Shown: positions 1 to 7,288, numbered from the stretch's first letter. The stretch: DNA of 22,901 nucleotides from Pseudomonadota bacterium (GCA_023391175.1 JAEWBL010000557.1:1-22901); one strand, 5' to 3'. The notes: generated by a model not told the origin, from the sequence alone. Made by a program: numbers and translations.

Positions 1-1
1 G

Positions 2-478
2 GACTGCACCATAGGCGTCGAGAAGTCGGCGGAAGCCCGTACGGCCACCCTCGACAAATCGAATGACGTTCCCGGCGACGTCCGTCTCGCCTTCACCTTG
101 GAGAGCGTGACGCTCCACACTGATCGCGAGACCGGAGAGGCGACCACGGCACCGGTGGTGGTGCCGAGCCACGCCGCGCCCTCCGCAGCACGGGCGCAAG
201 GGCGTCTCAGCACATCGGCAATCCTCGCCCTGCGAGCCCTTCACGAAGCCATTCTTGAGGCTGGACAGTTGCCACCCGAGGACGAGCACATCCCTGCCGA
301 TGCTCGGGTGGTCACGGAGGAAGAGTGGCGCCGCATCGCCTATGCGCGAGGCATCAGCGCATCCGCGGAGCCCCGCGCCCGACAGCAGGCATTCAAGCGC
401 GCTCAAGAGGCGCTGATCGCAGCCTGCCGCGTCGCCAAATGGGAAAGCCTCGTGTGGCTTCTGCAAGCACCCTCATGA
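2..478 (+). CDS. C-terminal part of RepA-like replicative helicase/ATPase (5' truncated)
   Basis: The frame is open from the window's left edge to a TGA at 476-478, so this is the tail of a longer gene. The visible 158 residues resemble the end of phage and plasmid AAA-family (RepA-like hexameric) helicases: a segment with EKS, then FTLESVTLHTDRETGE, where these proteins have a conserved beta-strand with a 'LG.DEDG' turn, then a helical tail rich in Arg and Ala (EEEWRRIAYARG, AFKRAQEALIAA). The Walker motifs would lie upstream of the window. The call rests on overall resemblance and on the position just before a terminase block and an iteron-like repeat region. An internal ATG at 98 is not needed, since the frame continues upstream. 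Confidence 0.55.
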   Translation, partial: DCTIGVEKSAEARTATLDKSNDVPGDVRLAFTLESVTLHTDRETGEATTAPVVVPSHAAPSAARAQGRLSTSAILALRALHEAILEAGQLPPEDEHIPADARVVTEEEWRRIAYARGISASAEPRARQQAFKRAQEALIAACRVAKWESLVWLLQAPS

Positions 479-490
479 CCGGAACAGATC

Positions 491-603
491 AGGCGAACAG
501 GGTGGCGAACATGCGAACACCCCCTAAGGGGTGTGTTCGTGTTCGTTCGCCTGTCACCCGCGAACATTTGTTCGTCTGTGTTCGTGTTCGTTCGCCTGTT
601 CGC
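491..603. repeat. Iteron-like GAAC/GTTC repeat region
   Basis: An exact 23-bp direct repeat occupies 532-554 and 577-599, 45 bp apart. It contains three GTTC words. Inverted copies of the same theme precede it: AGGCGAACA at 491-499, GGCGAAC at 504-510 and GCGAACAC at 513-520. CGAACA-TT-TGTTCG (561-574) is a perfect palindrome, and CACCCC-CTAA-GGGGTG (518-533) forms a hairpin. Directly repeated sites next to a replication helicase gene are typical of origins or replication-control sites. That role is inferred. Confidence 0.5.
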
Positions 604-699
604 ATGAAAGGGCAGGGGTGGACCTGCATTGCGAAGGGCGACGGAAGAAATCGGCAAGTCGGGCGGGTGGTTCGGCTGGGGCCGCAATGCCGCGAGCGT

Positions 700-714
700 T
701 TGATTACAAATCAA
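700..714. promoter_or_regulatory. Palindromic operator-like site
   Basis: TTGATT-ACA-AATCAA is a perfect inverted repeat with 6-bp arms and a 3-bp centre, in the gene-free region about 110 bp before the putative small terminase gene. The size and symmetry fit a dimeric repressor site. The binding protein is unknown. Confidence 0.3.
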
Positions 715-825
715 GTGCTAGAAGTCTTCTATTGTCTTGGTATGCCTATATTTTCTTACGTCATCTTCTCGCGTACTATCATGAGGGTAACAGCCGGGTA
801 TCCGGCGGACCCACTTAGAGGGCAC

Positions 826-1230
826 ATGGCACAGCGTCGGGCGGCAGTCGGATCGAAGTCCAAACATGGCCGCTCTGGCGTGACCAACGGTTCGCGCCTG
901 TTCGCCTTCGATGTGGACGAGCGCACCGCGACGGCGCGGCGCTATCGGGACGTCTATGCGGAAGTCATCAGCGACATGGGCGGTGATGATGCCTGTTCCG
1001 AGATCGTCCACCAGCTTGCCCGGCGGTTCGCGAGCCTGAGCATCCTAGCCGAGACGATGGAAGCCAAGCTGACGCAGGGTGAGGAAATCGACCTCACCGC
1101 CCACGCGACCATTGTCGGCGGCCTCGCCCGCATCGCCCAACGCCTCGGCATCGGCCGGAAGGCTCGGGACATCAGCCCCTCCCTCGGCAGGTTCCTTGCC
1201 GATCGGAAGCAGCGCGAGGCTGCGGAATGA
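826..1230 (+). CDS. Putative terminase small subunit
   Basis: A 134-residue protein beginning MAQRRAAVGS. It has a basic N-terminus (about residues 1-20), then a helical body (TARRYRDVYAEVI; ACSEIVHQLARRFASL; TAHATIVGGLARIAQRLGI) and ends ADRKQREAAE. Its stop codon overlaps the start of the large terminase gene by ATGA, and small terminase genes usually sit exactly there. Phage small terminase subunits recognise the packaging site and regulate the large-subunit motor. No family-specific motif was identified, so the name relies on position, size and basic/helical character. ATG 826 is preferred, with AGAGG a few bases upstream. An in-frame ATG at 781 is an alternative that would add 15 residues. 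Confidence 0.5.
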   Translation: MAQRRAAVGSKSKHGRSGVTNGSRLFAFDVDERTATARRYRDVYAEVISDMGGDDACSEIVHQLARRFASLSILAETMEAKLTQGEEIDLTAHATIVGGLARIAQRLGIGRKARDISPSLGRFLADRKQREAAE

Positions 1231-2657
1231 AGCCCCTTGTGACCATGCGCGAGGCCTTGGCCGACCCGGACCTCTTCGGGACGATCCTTGCCGGCGACAC
1301 TTGGGCGGCCTGGCGCGTGGTGCTGATCGCATCCATGGGCGAGACCCTGACGCGAGACGAGCGCACGTTGTTCGAAGCCCTCACCGGGAGGCCTCGGGAG
1401 CCCGGCGAGATGGTGGAGGAGCTTTGGGCCATCGTCGGGCGCCGTGGCGGAAAGACGCGCGCCATTGCCGTGCTGGGGGCCTATCTGGCGGCTCTCTGCG
1501 ATCACGCGGGCGTGCTGGCGCCGGGGGAGCGCGGAAGCCTCCCCATCATGTCGGCGAGCATGGCGCAGGCGCAGAAGTGCTTCAGCTACGTTCTGGGCAT
1601 CTTCACTGAGGTGCCTCTATTCGCACGCGAGGTGGATCGGCAGACGTCCGACACCATCGGCCTTAGCACCCGCATCGATATCGAGGTGCGGCCGGCGAGC
1701 TACCGCACCATCCGCGGCTCTACGGCAATCGCGGCCATCGGCGACGAAGTGGCGTTCTGGCTGGGGGATTACTCCTCGGCGAACCCGGACAGCGAGATAC
1801 TGAACGCGGTGCGGCCGGCGCTGGCGACCACGGGAGGCCCGCTGATCTGCATTTCCTCACCGTATGCTCGGCGCGGCGAGATGTGGAACGCCTTCCGGCG
1901 CTACTACGGCGCGGCCGGCGACCCCCGCATTCTGGTGGCCAAGGGCCCGTCGCGGACGTTCAATCCCGGCCTCAGTCAGAAGGTGGTGGACCGGGCCATT
2001 GAGCGCGACGCGGCGTCGGCATCGGCCGAATACCTCGCCGAGTTTCGGACGGACGTTGAGGCGTTCCTTGGTCGCGATGTGATCGACAAGGTTACGGCTT
2101 TGGGCCGGGTGGAGCTGCCTCCTGACAGCCGGAAGCGGTACGTCGCCTTTGTCGATCCGTCGGGCGGCTCGGCGGACAGTTTCACGCTGGGCATTGCGCA
2201 TCGTGAAGGCGAGGGCGCCGTGCTGGACGCGGTGCGCGAGCGCAAGCCGCCTTTCTCGCCTGATGGCGTCGTGGTCGAGTTTGCCGAGCTTCTGAAGGCC
2301 TACGGCATCCATTCCGTCACCGGCGATCGGTACGGCGGGGAGTGGCCGCGCGAACGTTTCCGCGCCGCCGGCATCTCCTATGAGCCTTCGGAGCGCTCGA
2401 AGTCGGAAATCTACTCCGCGTTCCTGCCGCTGGTGAACAGCGGGCGGGCGGAGCTTCTCGAAAACGAGCGACTGGCGAACCAGTTGAGCGCCCTTGAGCG
2501 CCGTGTGGCACGCGGCGGGCGCGATTCTATCGACCATCCCCCAGGCGGGCACGACGACCTCGCCAACGTGGCGGCCGGGGCCGTGGTGCTGGCGGCTGGG
2601 GGCGGTGGGTTCGATGCCAACATTTGGTTGCGCGCCTTTGACGTTCGGGCGGCGTGA
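1227..2657 (+). CDS. Phage terminase large subunit
   Basis: A 476-residue DNA-packaging ATPase and nuclease, full length for the family. The N-terminal ATPase domain has a deviant Walker A, VGRRGGKTR (residues 70-78, Lys76), a Walker B ending in Asp173-Glu174 (AIAAIGDEVAFW), and a coupling motif LICISSPYARRG (about 206-217). The C-terminal RNase-H-like nuclease shows its expected acidic residues: Asp310 in YVAFVDPSGG, Asp367 in VTGDRYGG and Asp443/Asp444 in GGHDDLAN. It would translocate phage DNA into a prohead through a portal. It overlaps the upstream gene by ATGA. The oddity is downstream: a portal gene should follow, but the next gene encodes an 83-residue protein. All catalytic residues look intact, so the gene itself is not decayed. 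Confidence 0.93.
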   Translation: MKPLVTMREALADPDLFGTILAGDTWAAWRVVLIASMGETLTRDERTLFEALTGRPREPGEMVEELWAIVGRRGGKTRAIAVLGAYLAALCDHAGVLAPGERGSLPIMSASMAQAQKCFSYVLGIFTEVPLFAREVDRQTSDTIGLSTRIDIEVRPASYRTIRGSTAIAAIGDEVAFWLGDYSSANPDSEILNAVRPALATTGGPLICISSPYARRGEMWNAFRRYYGAAGDPRILVAKGPSRTFNPGLSQKVVDRAIERDAASASAEYLAEFRTDVEAFLGRDVIDKVTALGRVELPPDSRKRYVAFVDPSGGSADSFTLGIAHREGEGAVLDAVRERKPPFSPDGVVVEFAELLKAYGIHSVTGDRYGGEWPRERFRAAGISYEPSERSKSEIYSAFLPLVNSGRAELLENERLANQLSALERRVARGGRDSIDHPPGGHDDLANVAAGAVVLAAGGGGFDANIWLRAFDVRAA

Positions 2658-2670
2658 GGAGGGTCGGGAT

Positions 2671-2922
2671 ATGGCGGGTAAATGCACTCGGGACCGTAGC
2701 GGCGAGTTGCTGACGCAGGTGCTGCAGCTGAGCAGGGACACGGACGCATATGTTGCTCGCCGTGCGGCGAAGACGGCCCGAGACCGCGCGTCGGTGGACG
2801 CTGCGGAGGAAGGGCGCATCGCGGCGGCCAAGGTGGCGCTGGGCATCGATCGTGTCCGCGACATGAACCGGATCAACCGCGACTTCTGGGCCGAGCACCA
2901 GCGGCGAATGGAGCAGCGATGA
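2671..2922 (+). CDS. Small charged helical phage protein, unknown
   Basis: An 83-residue protein (MAGKCTRDRSGELL...) rich in Arg, Ala, Asp and Glu and probably almost wholly alpha-helical (LLTQVLQLSRDTDAYVARRAAKTARDRASVDAAEEGR, described here as a single amphipathic stretch over about residues 13-49). A strong GGAGGG ribosome site at 2658-2663, 7 bases before ATG 2671, supports the start. It sits where a portal gene would be expected and overlaps the next gene by ATGA. I do not recognise a family. It might be a connector or a remnant left by loss of head genes. Confidence 0.6.
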   Translation: MAGKCTRDRSGELLTQVLQLSRDTDAYVARRAAKTARDRASVDAAEEGRIAAAKVALGIDRVRDMNRINRDFWAEHQRRMEQR

Positions 2923-3446
2923 TGCCCATCGAGATCCGAAAGAAGCCGGACACCAGCGCGCTCCTCTCCGGCATTCGCAGCCTCACGCGCATGGAAGTGC
3001 TGGTGGGGGTGCCTGCAGAGAATGCCGGGCGCCAGCCGGAGCCGGGTGAAGAGCGGACACTGAACAACGCCGAGATTGGCTATGTGCAGGAGTTCGGCTC
3101 GACCATCGAAGGCCCGGGCGGGCACGCCTTCACGATCCCGCCGCGGCCGCACCTCCGGCCCGCCGTTGCCGATGCGAACGCCCCGCTCGCCGTCGCGCTC
3201 CGAAAGGGCGCCGAGGCCGCGCTCAAGGGCGATGCAGAAGCCGGCGAGAAGGCGCTGCATTCGGCGGGTCTGATCGCTCAGAACGCGGTGCGCAACAAGA
3301 TCACCGAGGGGCCGTTCGTCCCGCTGGCGCCGGCGACATTGCAGAAGCGGCGCGGGCATGGTCGCGCCGGAGACCGTCCACTTATCGACAGCGGCGCCTA
3401 TCGAAATTCCATCTCCTACGTCATCCGTCCGAAGGACAAGCCATGA
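2919..3446 (+). CDS. HK97-gp10/Mu-gpG-like virion morphogenesis protein
   Basis: A 175-residue protein resembling tail-completion or neck proteins. The family signature is visible: NNAEIGYVQEFGS (about 50-62), then IPPRPHLRPAV (about 73-83, the 'IPaRPFl' motif), a variable helical middle, and LAPATLQKRRGHGRAGDRPLIDSGAYRNSISYVI (C-terminal third), where related proteins read 'T...K...G...pLidtG.l..si'. Such proteins join head to tail or finish the tail tube. ATG 2919 overlaps the previous stop (ATGATGA-type junction); a second ATG follows at once at 2922. The stop overlaps the next start by ATGA, so the block is translationally coupled. Confidence 0.75.
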   Translation: MMPIEIRKKPDTSALLSGIRSLTRMEVLVGVPAENAGRQPEPGEERTLNNAEIGYVQEFGSTIEGPGGHAFTIPPRPHLRPAVADANAPLAVALRKGAEAALKGDAEAGEKALHSAGLIAQNAVRNKITEGPFVPLAPATLQKRRGHGRAGDRPLIDSGAYRNSISYVIRPKDKP

Positions 3447-4132
3447 ACGCTATTGTCACCACTCCGGCCACTGCCCGCGACGAACTGACGGCCGCGCTCC
3501 GCATTCGGGACGTGTTCGCCGAGAGTTCGAGCGCAGCGGCCGAGGCCGTCAAGCAGGCGCGGGAATTCGTCGCCAGCCTGGAGCGTCGGGCGCAGGCGTT
3601 CGCGGACCTTGACGCCAAGGTGGCGAGCGAGCGCGCGGCGAGCATGAAAGCCGCTATGGCGAGGGGCGAGGCCCCGAAATTCGACTTCTCCCCCGAACTG
3701 GCTGCGGCTGCGGCCGAGAAAATGGAGATCGAAAACCAGATCTTGGCGGCGCGAACCGGTCTGAAGGAACTGGAGCGCGAGGCCGGCGAGGCTACGGAAC
3801 GTCTCGCCGAGCAGCGGGCCGAAGTCGGCCGGCGGATCGAGGCTGTTGTTATCGAGGTTTCGGCCGAGATGGCGGCGAGTATCGATGTTCTGGAAAGCCG
3901 TGCCCTTGAAATGCGCGCTCTACTTGAAGGTGCGCACGAGCATTGGCGAATGGAAGGCGGCAAGATGATCGGCTTCCGCATCCATGATGATGTGCGCCGC
4001 ATCTTGCAGACAAACACCCTGACGCAGATCGGGCTTTTGAATTCGCCGCTTAACCGAAAGAGTAAGGATTCGCGTGGGCGGTGGCATGATTTTATCGCTG
4101 CGCTGGAAGGTGATCCCAACGCGGCGTTCTGA
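3443..4132 (+). CDS. Coiled-coil phage protein, unknown function
   Basis: A 229-residue protein dominated by Ala/Glu/Arg-rich heptad-like sequence over about residues 25-165 (for example VKQAREFVASLERRAQAFAD and KELEREAGEATERLAEQR), followed by a more globular tail containing GGKMIGFRIHDDVRRIL. Strong coiled-coil character would suit a scaffold, a tail-assembly partner or an internal structural protein. No family is recognised. It overlaps the previous gene by ATGA and is followed by a 128-bp gap before the next start. Confidence 0.65.
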   Translation: MNAIVTTPATARDELTAALRIRDVFAESSSAAAEAVKQAREFVASLERRAQAFADLDAKVASERAASMKAAMARGEAPKFDFSPELAAAAAEKMEIENQILAARTGLKELEREAGEATERLAEQRAEVGRRIEAVVIEVSAEMAASIDVLESRALEMRALLEGAHEHWRMEGGKMIGFRIHDDVRRILQTNTLTQIGLLNSPLNRKSKDSRGRWHDFIAALEGDPNAAF

Positions 4133-4260
4133 CACCGGGCGAAGTCTCCAGCGCCCGGCGCGGCAAGACGGAGAGTGCCGCGGCTCAAACAACCCCGTCA
4201 GGTGGCGCGAGTTCAACCGATGGTTCGGCGGCCACCAACTTCAATTTAGGAGCGCGAACA

Positions 4261-4539
4261 ATGGCTCTTTCAGACCAAGACAAAGCAGCCTTCCGGGCGT
4301 TGATTGAAGGATCGAGTACGCTGTCCCGGGGCGACCGATGGGCGTTGCTTGGTCGCGTGGAAGCTTCGCCGGAGGCCCTGCCGTCCGACCTCGCCGCGAC
4401 GGTGCGCGGGCCGATGGCGTACACAGTCCCGGAGACCACGAGCGACGGCTTCAACAATCCTCCGACGACGGTGACGCCTCCGACCTCCTATGGGTTCGCT
4501 GCGCAGCTGATCCGCGGACGCCTGAGCATTTCGATGTGA
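4261..4539 (+). CDS. Small phage protein, unknown
   Basis: A 92-residue protein starting MALSDQDKAAFRALIEGS with a clear ribosome site, TTAGGAG at 4247-4252 and 8 bases before the ATG. The N-terminal half is helical and the middle is Pro/Thr-rich (VPETTSDGFNNPPTTVTPPT). It lies 11 bp before the tail chaperone gene and is probably in the same transcript. No family is recognised. The 128 bp upstream (4133-4260) hold nothing I can support apart from this ribosome site. Confidence 0.6.
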   Translation: MALSDQDKAAFRALIEGSSTLSRGDRWALLGRVEASPEALPSDLAATVRGPMAYTVPETTSDGFNNPPTTVTPPTSYGFAAQLIRGRLSISM

Positions 4540-4550
4540 AGGAACAAAAC

Positions 4551-4955
4551 ATGGATCATGTCGAAATTGCAGTGTCAGGGCGAAAGTACCGGTTTCGCAG
4601 GTTTCCCCGCGATCAGCTGGTTATGGTAGTGGCGCGGCTGCTTCCCATGCTCGCCTTTACGGGGGAGGAGCTGGAAGCCGCTGGCGCGGCGGGTGCGTTG
4701 AAGGTGTTCTACGCGATCCCCCCCGCCGATTGGGATTCCGTCCTCTCCACGACCTTTCGCGATTTGGAGCGCGAGGCGGCTCCAGATCGCTGGGTTCCGG
4801 TGTGGTGCGCCGAGGACGGGACATTAGCGTTCGAAGACATCGGAATCTGCGAGCGGATCCAGATCGTCATGGAGATCGTCCAGGCATCCGAGGACCCTTA
4901 TCCGGCGCTCATCGATGCTGTCCCCGTTGCTCCTGGCAACGTAACGCTGAACTGA
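4551..4955 (+). CDS. Probable tail assembly chaperone
   Basis: A 134-residue protein directly before the tape measure gene, the usual place of the tail assembly chaperone. It begins with a compact beta segment (VEIAVSGRKYRFRRFP) and continues with helices (QLVMVVARLLPMLAF; GICERIQIVMEIVQAS). The ribosome site AAGGA at 4539-4543 precedes ATG 4551. The role, keeping the tape measure soluble and guiding tail-tube polymerisation, is inferred from position and size. I saw no obvious slippery sequence for the programmed frameshift many chaperone genes use. Confidence 0.5.
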   Translation: MDHVEIAVSGRKYRFRRFPRDQLVMVVARLLPMLAFTGEELEAAGAAGALKVFYAIPPADWDSVLSTTFRDLEREAAPDRWVPVWCAEDGTLAFEDIGICERIQIVMEIVQASEDPYPALIDAVPVAPGNVTLN

Positions 4956-4967
4956 GGGGGAACGGCA

Positions 4968-6770
4968 ATGGCTGAAACCGTAGCCGACTTCGTCGCTAGG
5001 CTTGGCTTCAAGGTCGAGAAGGGCGAAGAGGCCCGGTTTAACGCGGCCCTTGGCAACCTCGCCAAGACCATGAGCGGGATCGCCAGTGCGCTCGCTGTGG
5101 CCGCGACCGCCATCTCGGCGACCGTCCTCGCGGTTTCCAAGTCCCTTGACGACCTCTATTGGACGTCGCAGCGCACCGGCGCCAGCGTCACCAGCATCAA
5201 GTCGCTGAGCTATGCCCTGTCGCAGGTCGGCGGGTCGGCCAGCCAGGCGGTGCAGGCCTATGAGGGCCTTGCCGCGGCGCTGCGGACCAACCCCGGAACC
5301 GAGAGCCTGCTGAAGGGCCTCGGCATCGCCACTCGAGACAATGGGAAGCTGCGCGAGACCGATGACATCTTGGGCGATATCGTCGCAAAGCTAGGCAAGC
5401 GCCCCTACCACGTCTCTGCCCAGATCGCGGGCCTTCTGGGGCTCGGTGATGAGCGGGCGTGGAACACCTTCATCACGCAGCAAGAGAAGGTCGAGAGATA
5501 CAAGAAAGAGGCGCGACTCACCTACGCCGCTTTTGGCGTCGACCCGGCACAGGCGGCAGAAGCGTCCAACAAGCTGATGACGTCGTTCCGAAGCCTGATG
5601 CTGGCGCTCGAGGCGCTGGCGCTTAAGGTGACGGTCGACCTTCAGCCGGCCTTGATGGAGTACCTTCGGGAAATCCAAGACTGGTTTGCCCGGCATCAGG
5701 ACCAGATCGTTCACATCCTCGGCCAGATCCTGAAGGTCGTGGGCCAGATGGCCTCCGACTTCCTCGCCCTTGCCAAGGCGCTCGAGCCGGTCGTGTCGCA
5801 GTTCCTCGGCATGACCGATGCACTCATCGGGGAGAGCGGTTTGCGCGCCGCGCTCGAGGGCATCCTGATCTTCATGGCGGGGAAGTGGATCCTCGGAATC
5901 CTCTCGTCTCTCTCGCTGCTGGCTGGGAACAAAACCTTTCTTGCTCTCCTGGCACTGGCCGGCATCGGCTATGACATGTTCGTTGCCACGCCCGACGAAA
6001 AGCTGGCTATTGGTGGGGCAGTCAACGACGCGCTGAACGGGAAGGCGTCCGGCCCGGACAATTGGTGGACACAAGGTCAGAACTGGTTTCGTCGGAAGGT
6101 TGGTCTGCCTGAGGTGGACAACAAGGGAAATACGCGAGCGGGCGAGGAGGCGCCGCCGGCCGGCCGCTCCGATCTGGCGCCGGTGCGGACCAAGTCCGGC
6201 AAGACGGCATGGGTCGCCAAGGGCGCACAGGCGCAGTTTCAGGGGCTGATCAACGATCTCGAGGCGCAGGGCTACCCGATCAATGACATCGGCGGCTTCG
6301 CGAACCGGGCGAACGTGAACAACCCGGGCCAGCTTTCCAAGCACGCCTATGGGCAAGCGATCGACATCAACCCGGCGGCAAACCCGAACGGCACCACCCA
6401 GACTGACCTCCCCCCCAACACCGCAGAGCTTGCGAAGAAGTGGGGCCTTGGCTGGGGCATGAACTGGCGGTCCACCAAGGATCCCATGCACTTTTCCACG
6501 GCTCCCAATGAAGGCGGCCGCACCCTCTCGCCGGAAGAGCTGAAGCAGCTTCAGGATGAGCAGGCCGCGCGCCTCAAGGACAAGCAGAGTCAGCTTTTCG
6601 GGGCGCCTTCTATGGCCGGCGGGGCTTCCCGCTTCGCGTCTATCGACAACAAGACGTCCATCACGATCTACGGCTCGACTGACCCGGCCGGCTCCGCGGC
6701 GAACCTCAGCGGGGCGCAGCGCAATGTTTCCTCCGAGCTGATCCGAAACGCACAGCAAGCCTTCACCTGA
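4968..6770 (+). CDS. Tape measure protein with C-terminal M15 peptidase domain
   Basis: A 600-residue protein. Residues 1-60 (DFVARLGFKVEKGEEARFNAAL, then the hydrophobic ALAVAATAISATVLAVS) match the start of short phage tape measure proteins. A helical middle follows, with hydrophobic stretches at about 295-340 that could enter the membrane during injection. Residues about 420-512 form a VanY/D-Ala-D-Ala carboxypeptidase-like (M15) domain: SKHAYGQAIDIN gives zinc ligands His459 and Asp466, and KDPMHFS supplies His508. The peptidase would cut peptidoglycan cross-links during tail penetration. The tail (520-600) is charged and then Gly/Ser-rich. A ribosome site GAGGGGGAA lies just before ATG 4968. 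The 600-residue length is modest and would suit a short siphovirus-type tail. Confidence 0.85.
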   Translation: MAETVADFVARLGFKVEKGEEARFNAALGNLAKTMSGIASALAVAATAISATVLAVSKSLDDLYWTSQRTGASVTSIKSLSYALSQVGGSASQAVQAYEGLAAALRTNPGTESLLKGLGIATRDNGKLRETDDILGDIVAKLGKRPYHVSAQIAGLLGLGDERAWNTFITQQEKVERYKKEARLTYAAFGVDPAQAAEASNKLMTSFRSLMLALEALALKVTVDLQPALMEYLREIQDWFARHQDQIVHILGQILKVVGQMASDFLALAKALEPVVSQFLGMTDALIGESGLRAALEGILIFMAGKWILGILSSLSLLAGNKTFLALLALAGIGYDMFVATPDEKLAIGGAVNDALNGKASGPDNWWTQGQNWFRRKVGLPEVDNKGNTRAGEEAPPAGRSDLAPVRTKSGKTAWVAKGAQAQFQGLINDLEAQGYPINDIGGFANRANVNNPGQLSKHAYGQAIDINPAANPNGTTQTDLPPNTAELAKKWGLGWGMNWRSTKDPMHFSTAPNEGGRTLSPEELKQLQDEQAARLKDKQSQLFGAPSMAGGASRFASIDNKTSITIYGSTDPAGSAANLSGAQRNVSSELIRNAQQAFT

Positions 6771-6829
6771 TGCAGACGGACAGCGCGGCCGATCTGCGGC
6801 CCACCGATCCCAACCGCTTGGTCACGTGA
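6770..6829 (+). pseudogene. Truncated start of a following tail gene (19 codons)
   Basis: The tape measure stop overlaps an ATG (TGATG at 6768-6772), the usual coupling to a next tail gene, but the frame MQTDSAADLRPTDPNRLVT stops at 6827-6829. No continuation was found in the other frames before 6946. This looks like the head of a lost tail gene left by deletion or frameshift. The evidence is modest because the remnant is short. Confidence 0.35.
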
Positions 6830-6946
6830 ACAGGCGCCCGCGACGAAGCCGTTTCACGAGCACCGTTCGCGAGTTCCGAATGGCACGGCCATTCACTGGG
6901 GGACGCACTGCGGTAGTTGCGGGCCAACCCCTATATCTCGTGGCTT

Positions 6947-6961
6947 GTTCTCTTTTTGTTC
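6947..6961 (+). promoter_or_regulatory. LexA (SOS) box before the Cys-rich prophage gene
   Basis: GTTCTCTTTTTGTTC is an exact GTTC-N7-GTTC site, the alphaproteobacterial LexA motif, with a T-rich spacer. It lies 33 bases before ATG 6995, in non-coding DNA, so LexA binding would block transcription of that gene. The same motif occurs upstream of lexA itself at 18643-18657. Confidence 0.7.
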
Positions 6962-6994
6962 CTATGAGATTCATGGGCGGGGAGCGGTCCGCCT

Positions 6995-7288
6995 ATGCGT
7001 TTGGTCGAGTATCCCCACGTAGTCGTTCGGGTGGCTTGCGTCCTCTGCCAGAGGCGCGGGCGGCTCCGGCTTGCTCGATTGGCCGAACGGTATGGGGCAG
7101 ACGCGGGCCTTGATGTGATCTTGGACCGGCTCCGATTCCCGTGTCCCTATCCGCTCCCCGATCCGACACGGCGAGCACAGCGTAAACTGTCGCCCACTTG
7201 CGGAATCTATCTCCCTGATCTGGCGAAGCCCCGCCCGCCTGATCTGGCCCGGCCGGAGTTGCGAGTGGTGCCTGGGCACGAGGAGTGA
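6995..7288 (+). CDS. Cys-rich (zinc-ribbon-like) protein, probably SOS-induced
   Basis: A 97-residue protein, MRLVEYPHVVVRV... It shows CVLC (residues 15-18) followed by RRGRLRLARLAERYG, then further cysteines in FPCP and SPTCGIYLPDL. The four Cys, two close and two distant, could bind one zinc. A Pro-rich end follows (PRPPDLARPELRVV). This pattern is familiar from small uncharacterised proteins of Hyphomicrobiales genomes and prophages; no function is known to me. The ribosome site GGGGAG at 6979-6984 supports the start. The LexA box directly upstream predicts DNA-damage induction. The 102 bp downstream (7289-7390) contain nothing I can identify. Confidence 0.65.
   Translation: MRLVEYPHVVVRVACVLCQRRGRLRLARLAERYGADAGLDVILDRLRFPCPYPLPDPTRRAQRKLSPTCGIYLPDLAKPRPPDLARPELRVVPGHEE

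Larger units (their letters stand above)
479..825. other. Gene-free 347-bp control region
   Basis: No convincing gene is seen here. The left third (491-603) is packed with GAAC and GTTC words, including a 23-bp direct repeat. The middle holds a clean palindrome, TTGATT-ACA-AATCAA, at 700-714. The right part, 715-790, is AT-rich relative to its surroundings and is the likely promoter zone for the packaging genes that begin at 826. I found no well-spaced -35/-10 pair. Confidence 0.5.

Noticed and set aside
491..603. GTTC/GAAC words as LexA boxes or a CRISPR array
   Set aside because: No pair has the 11-base offset of GTTC-N7-GTTC, and two 23-bp copies 45 bp apart with inverted arms are not a CRISPR array; no cas genes are present.
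1857..3359. 500-residue minus-strand frame opposite the terminase
   Set aside because: Arg/His/Pro-rich antisense shadow of a gene with intact terminase motifs; no ribosome site or family pattern.
4211..4226. GTTC pair before the 92-residue gene
   Set aside because: The two GTTC are 12 bases apart, one more than a LexA box requires.
4074..4307. 77-residue frame bridging 4132 and 4261
   Set aside because: Overlaps two supported genes in another frame and has no ribosome site or family pattern.
5391..6758. 455-residue minus-strand frame opposite the tape measure gene
   Set aside because: Antisense shadow; the plus strand has the M15 zinc triad and tape measure features.
6826..7113. 95-residue plus-strand frame before and across the Cys-rich gene
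   Set aside because: No ribosome site, Arg/Ser-rich, and it overlaps the better-supported gene at 6995 and the LexA box.
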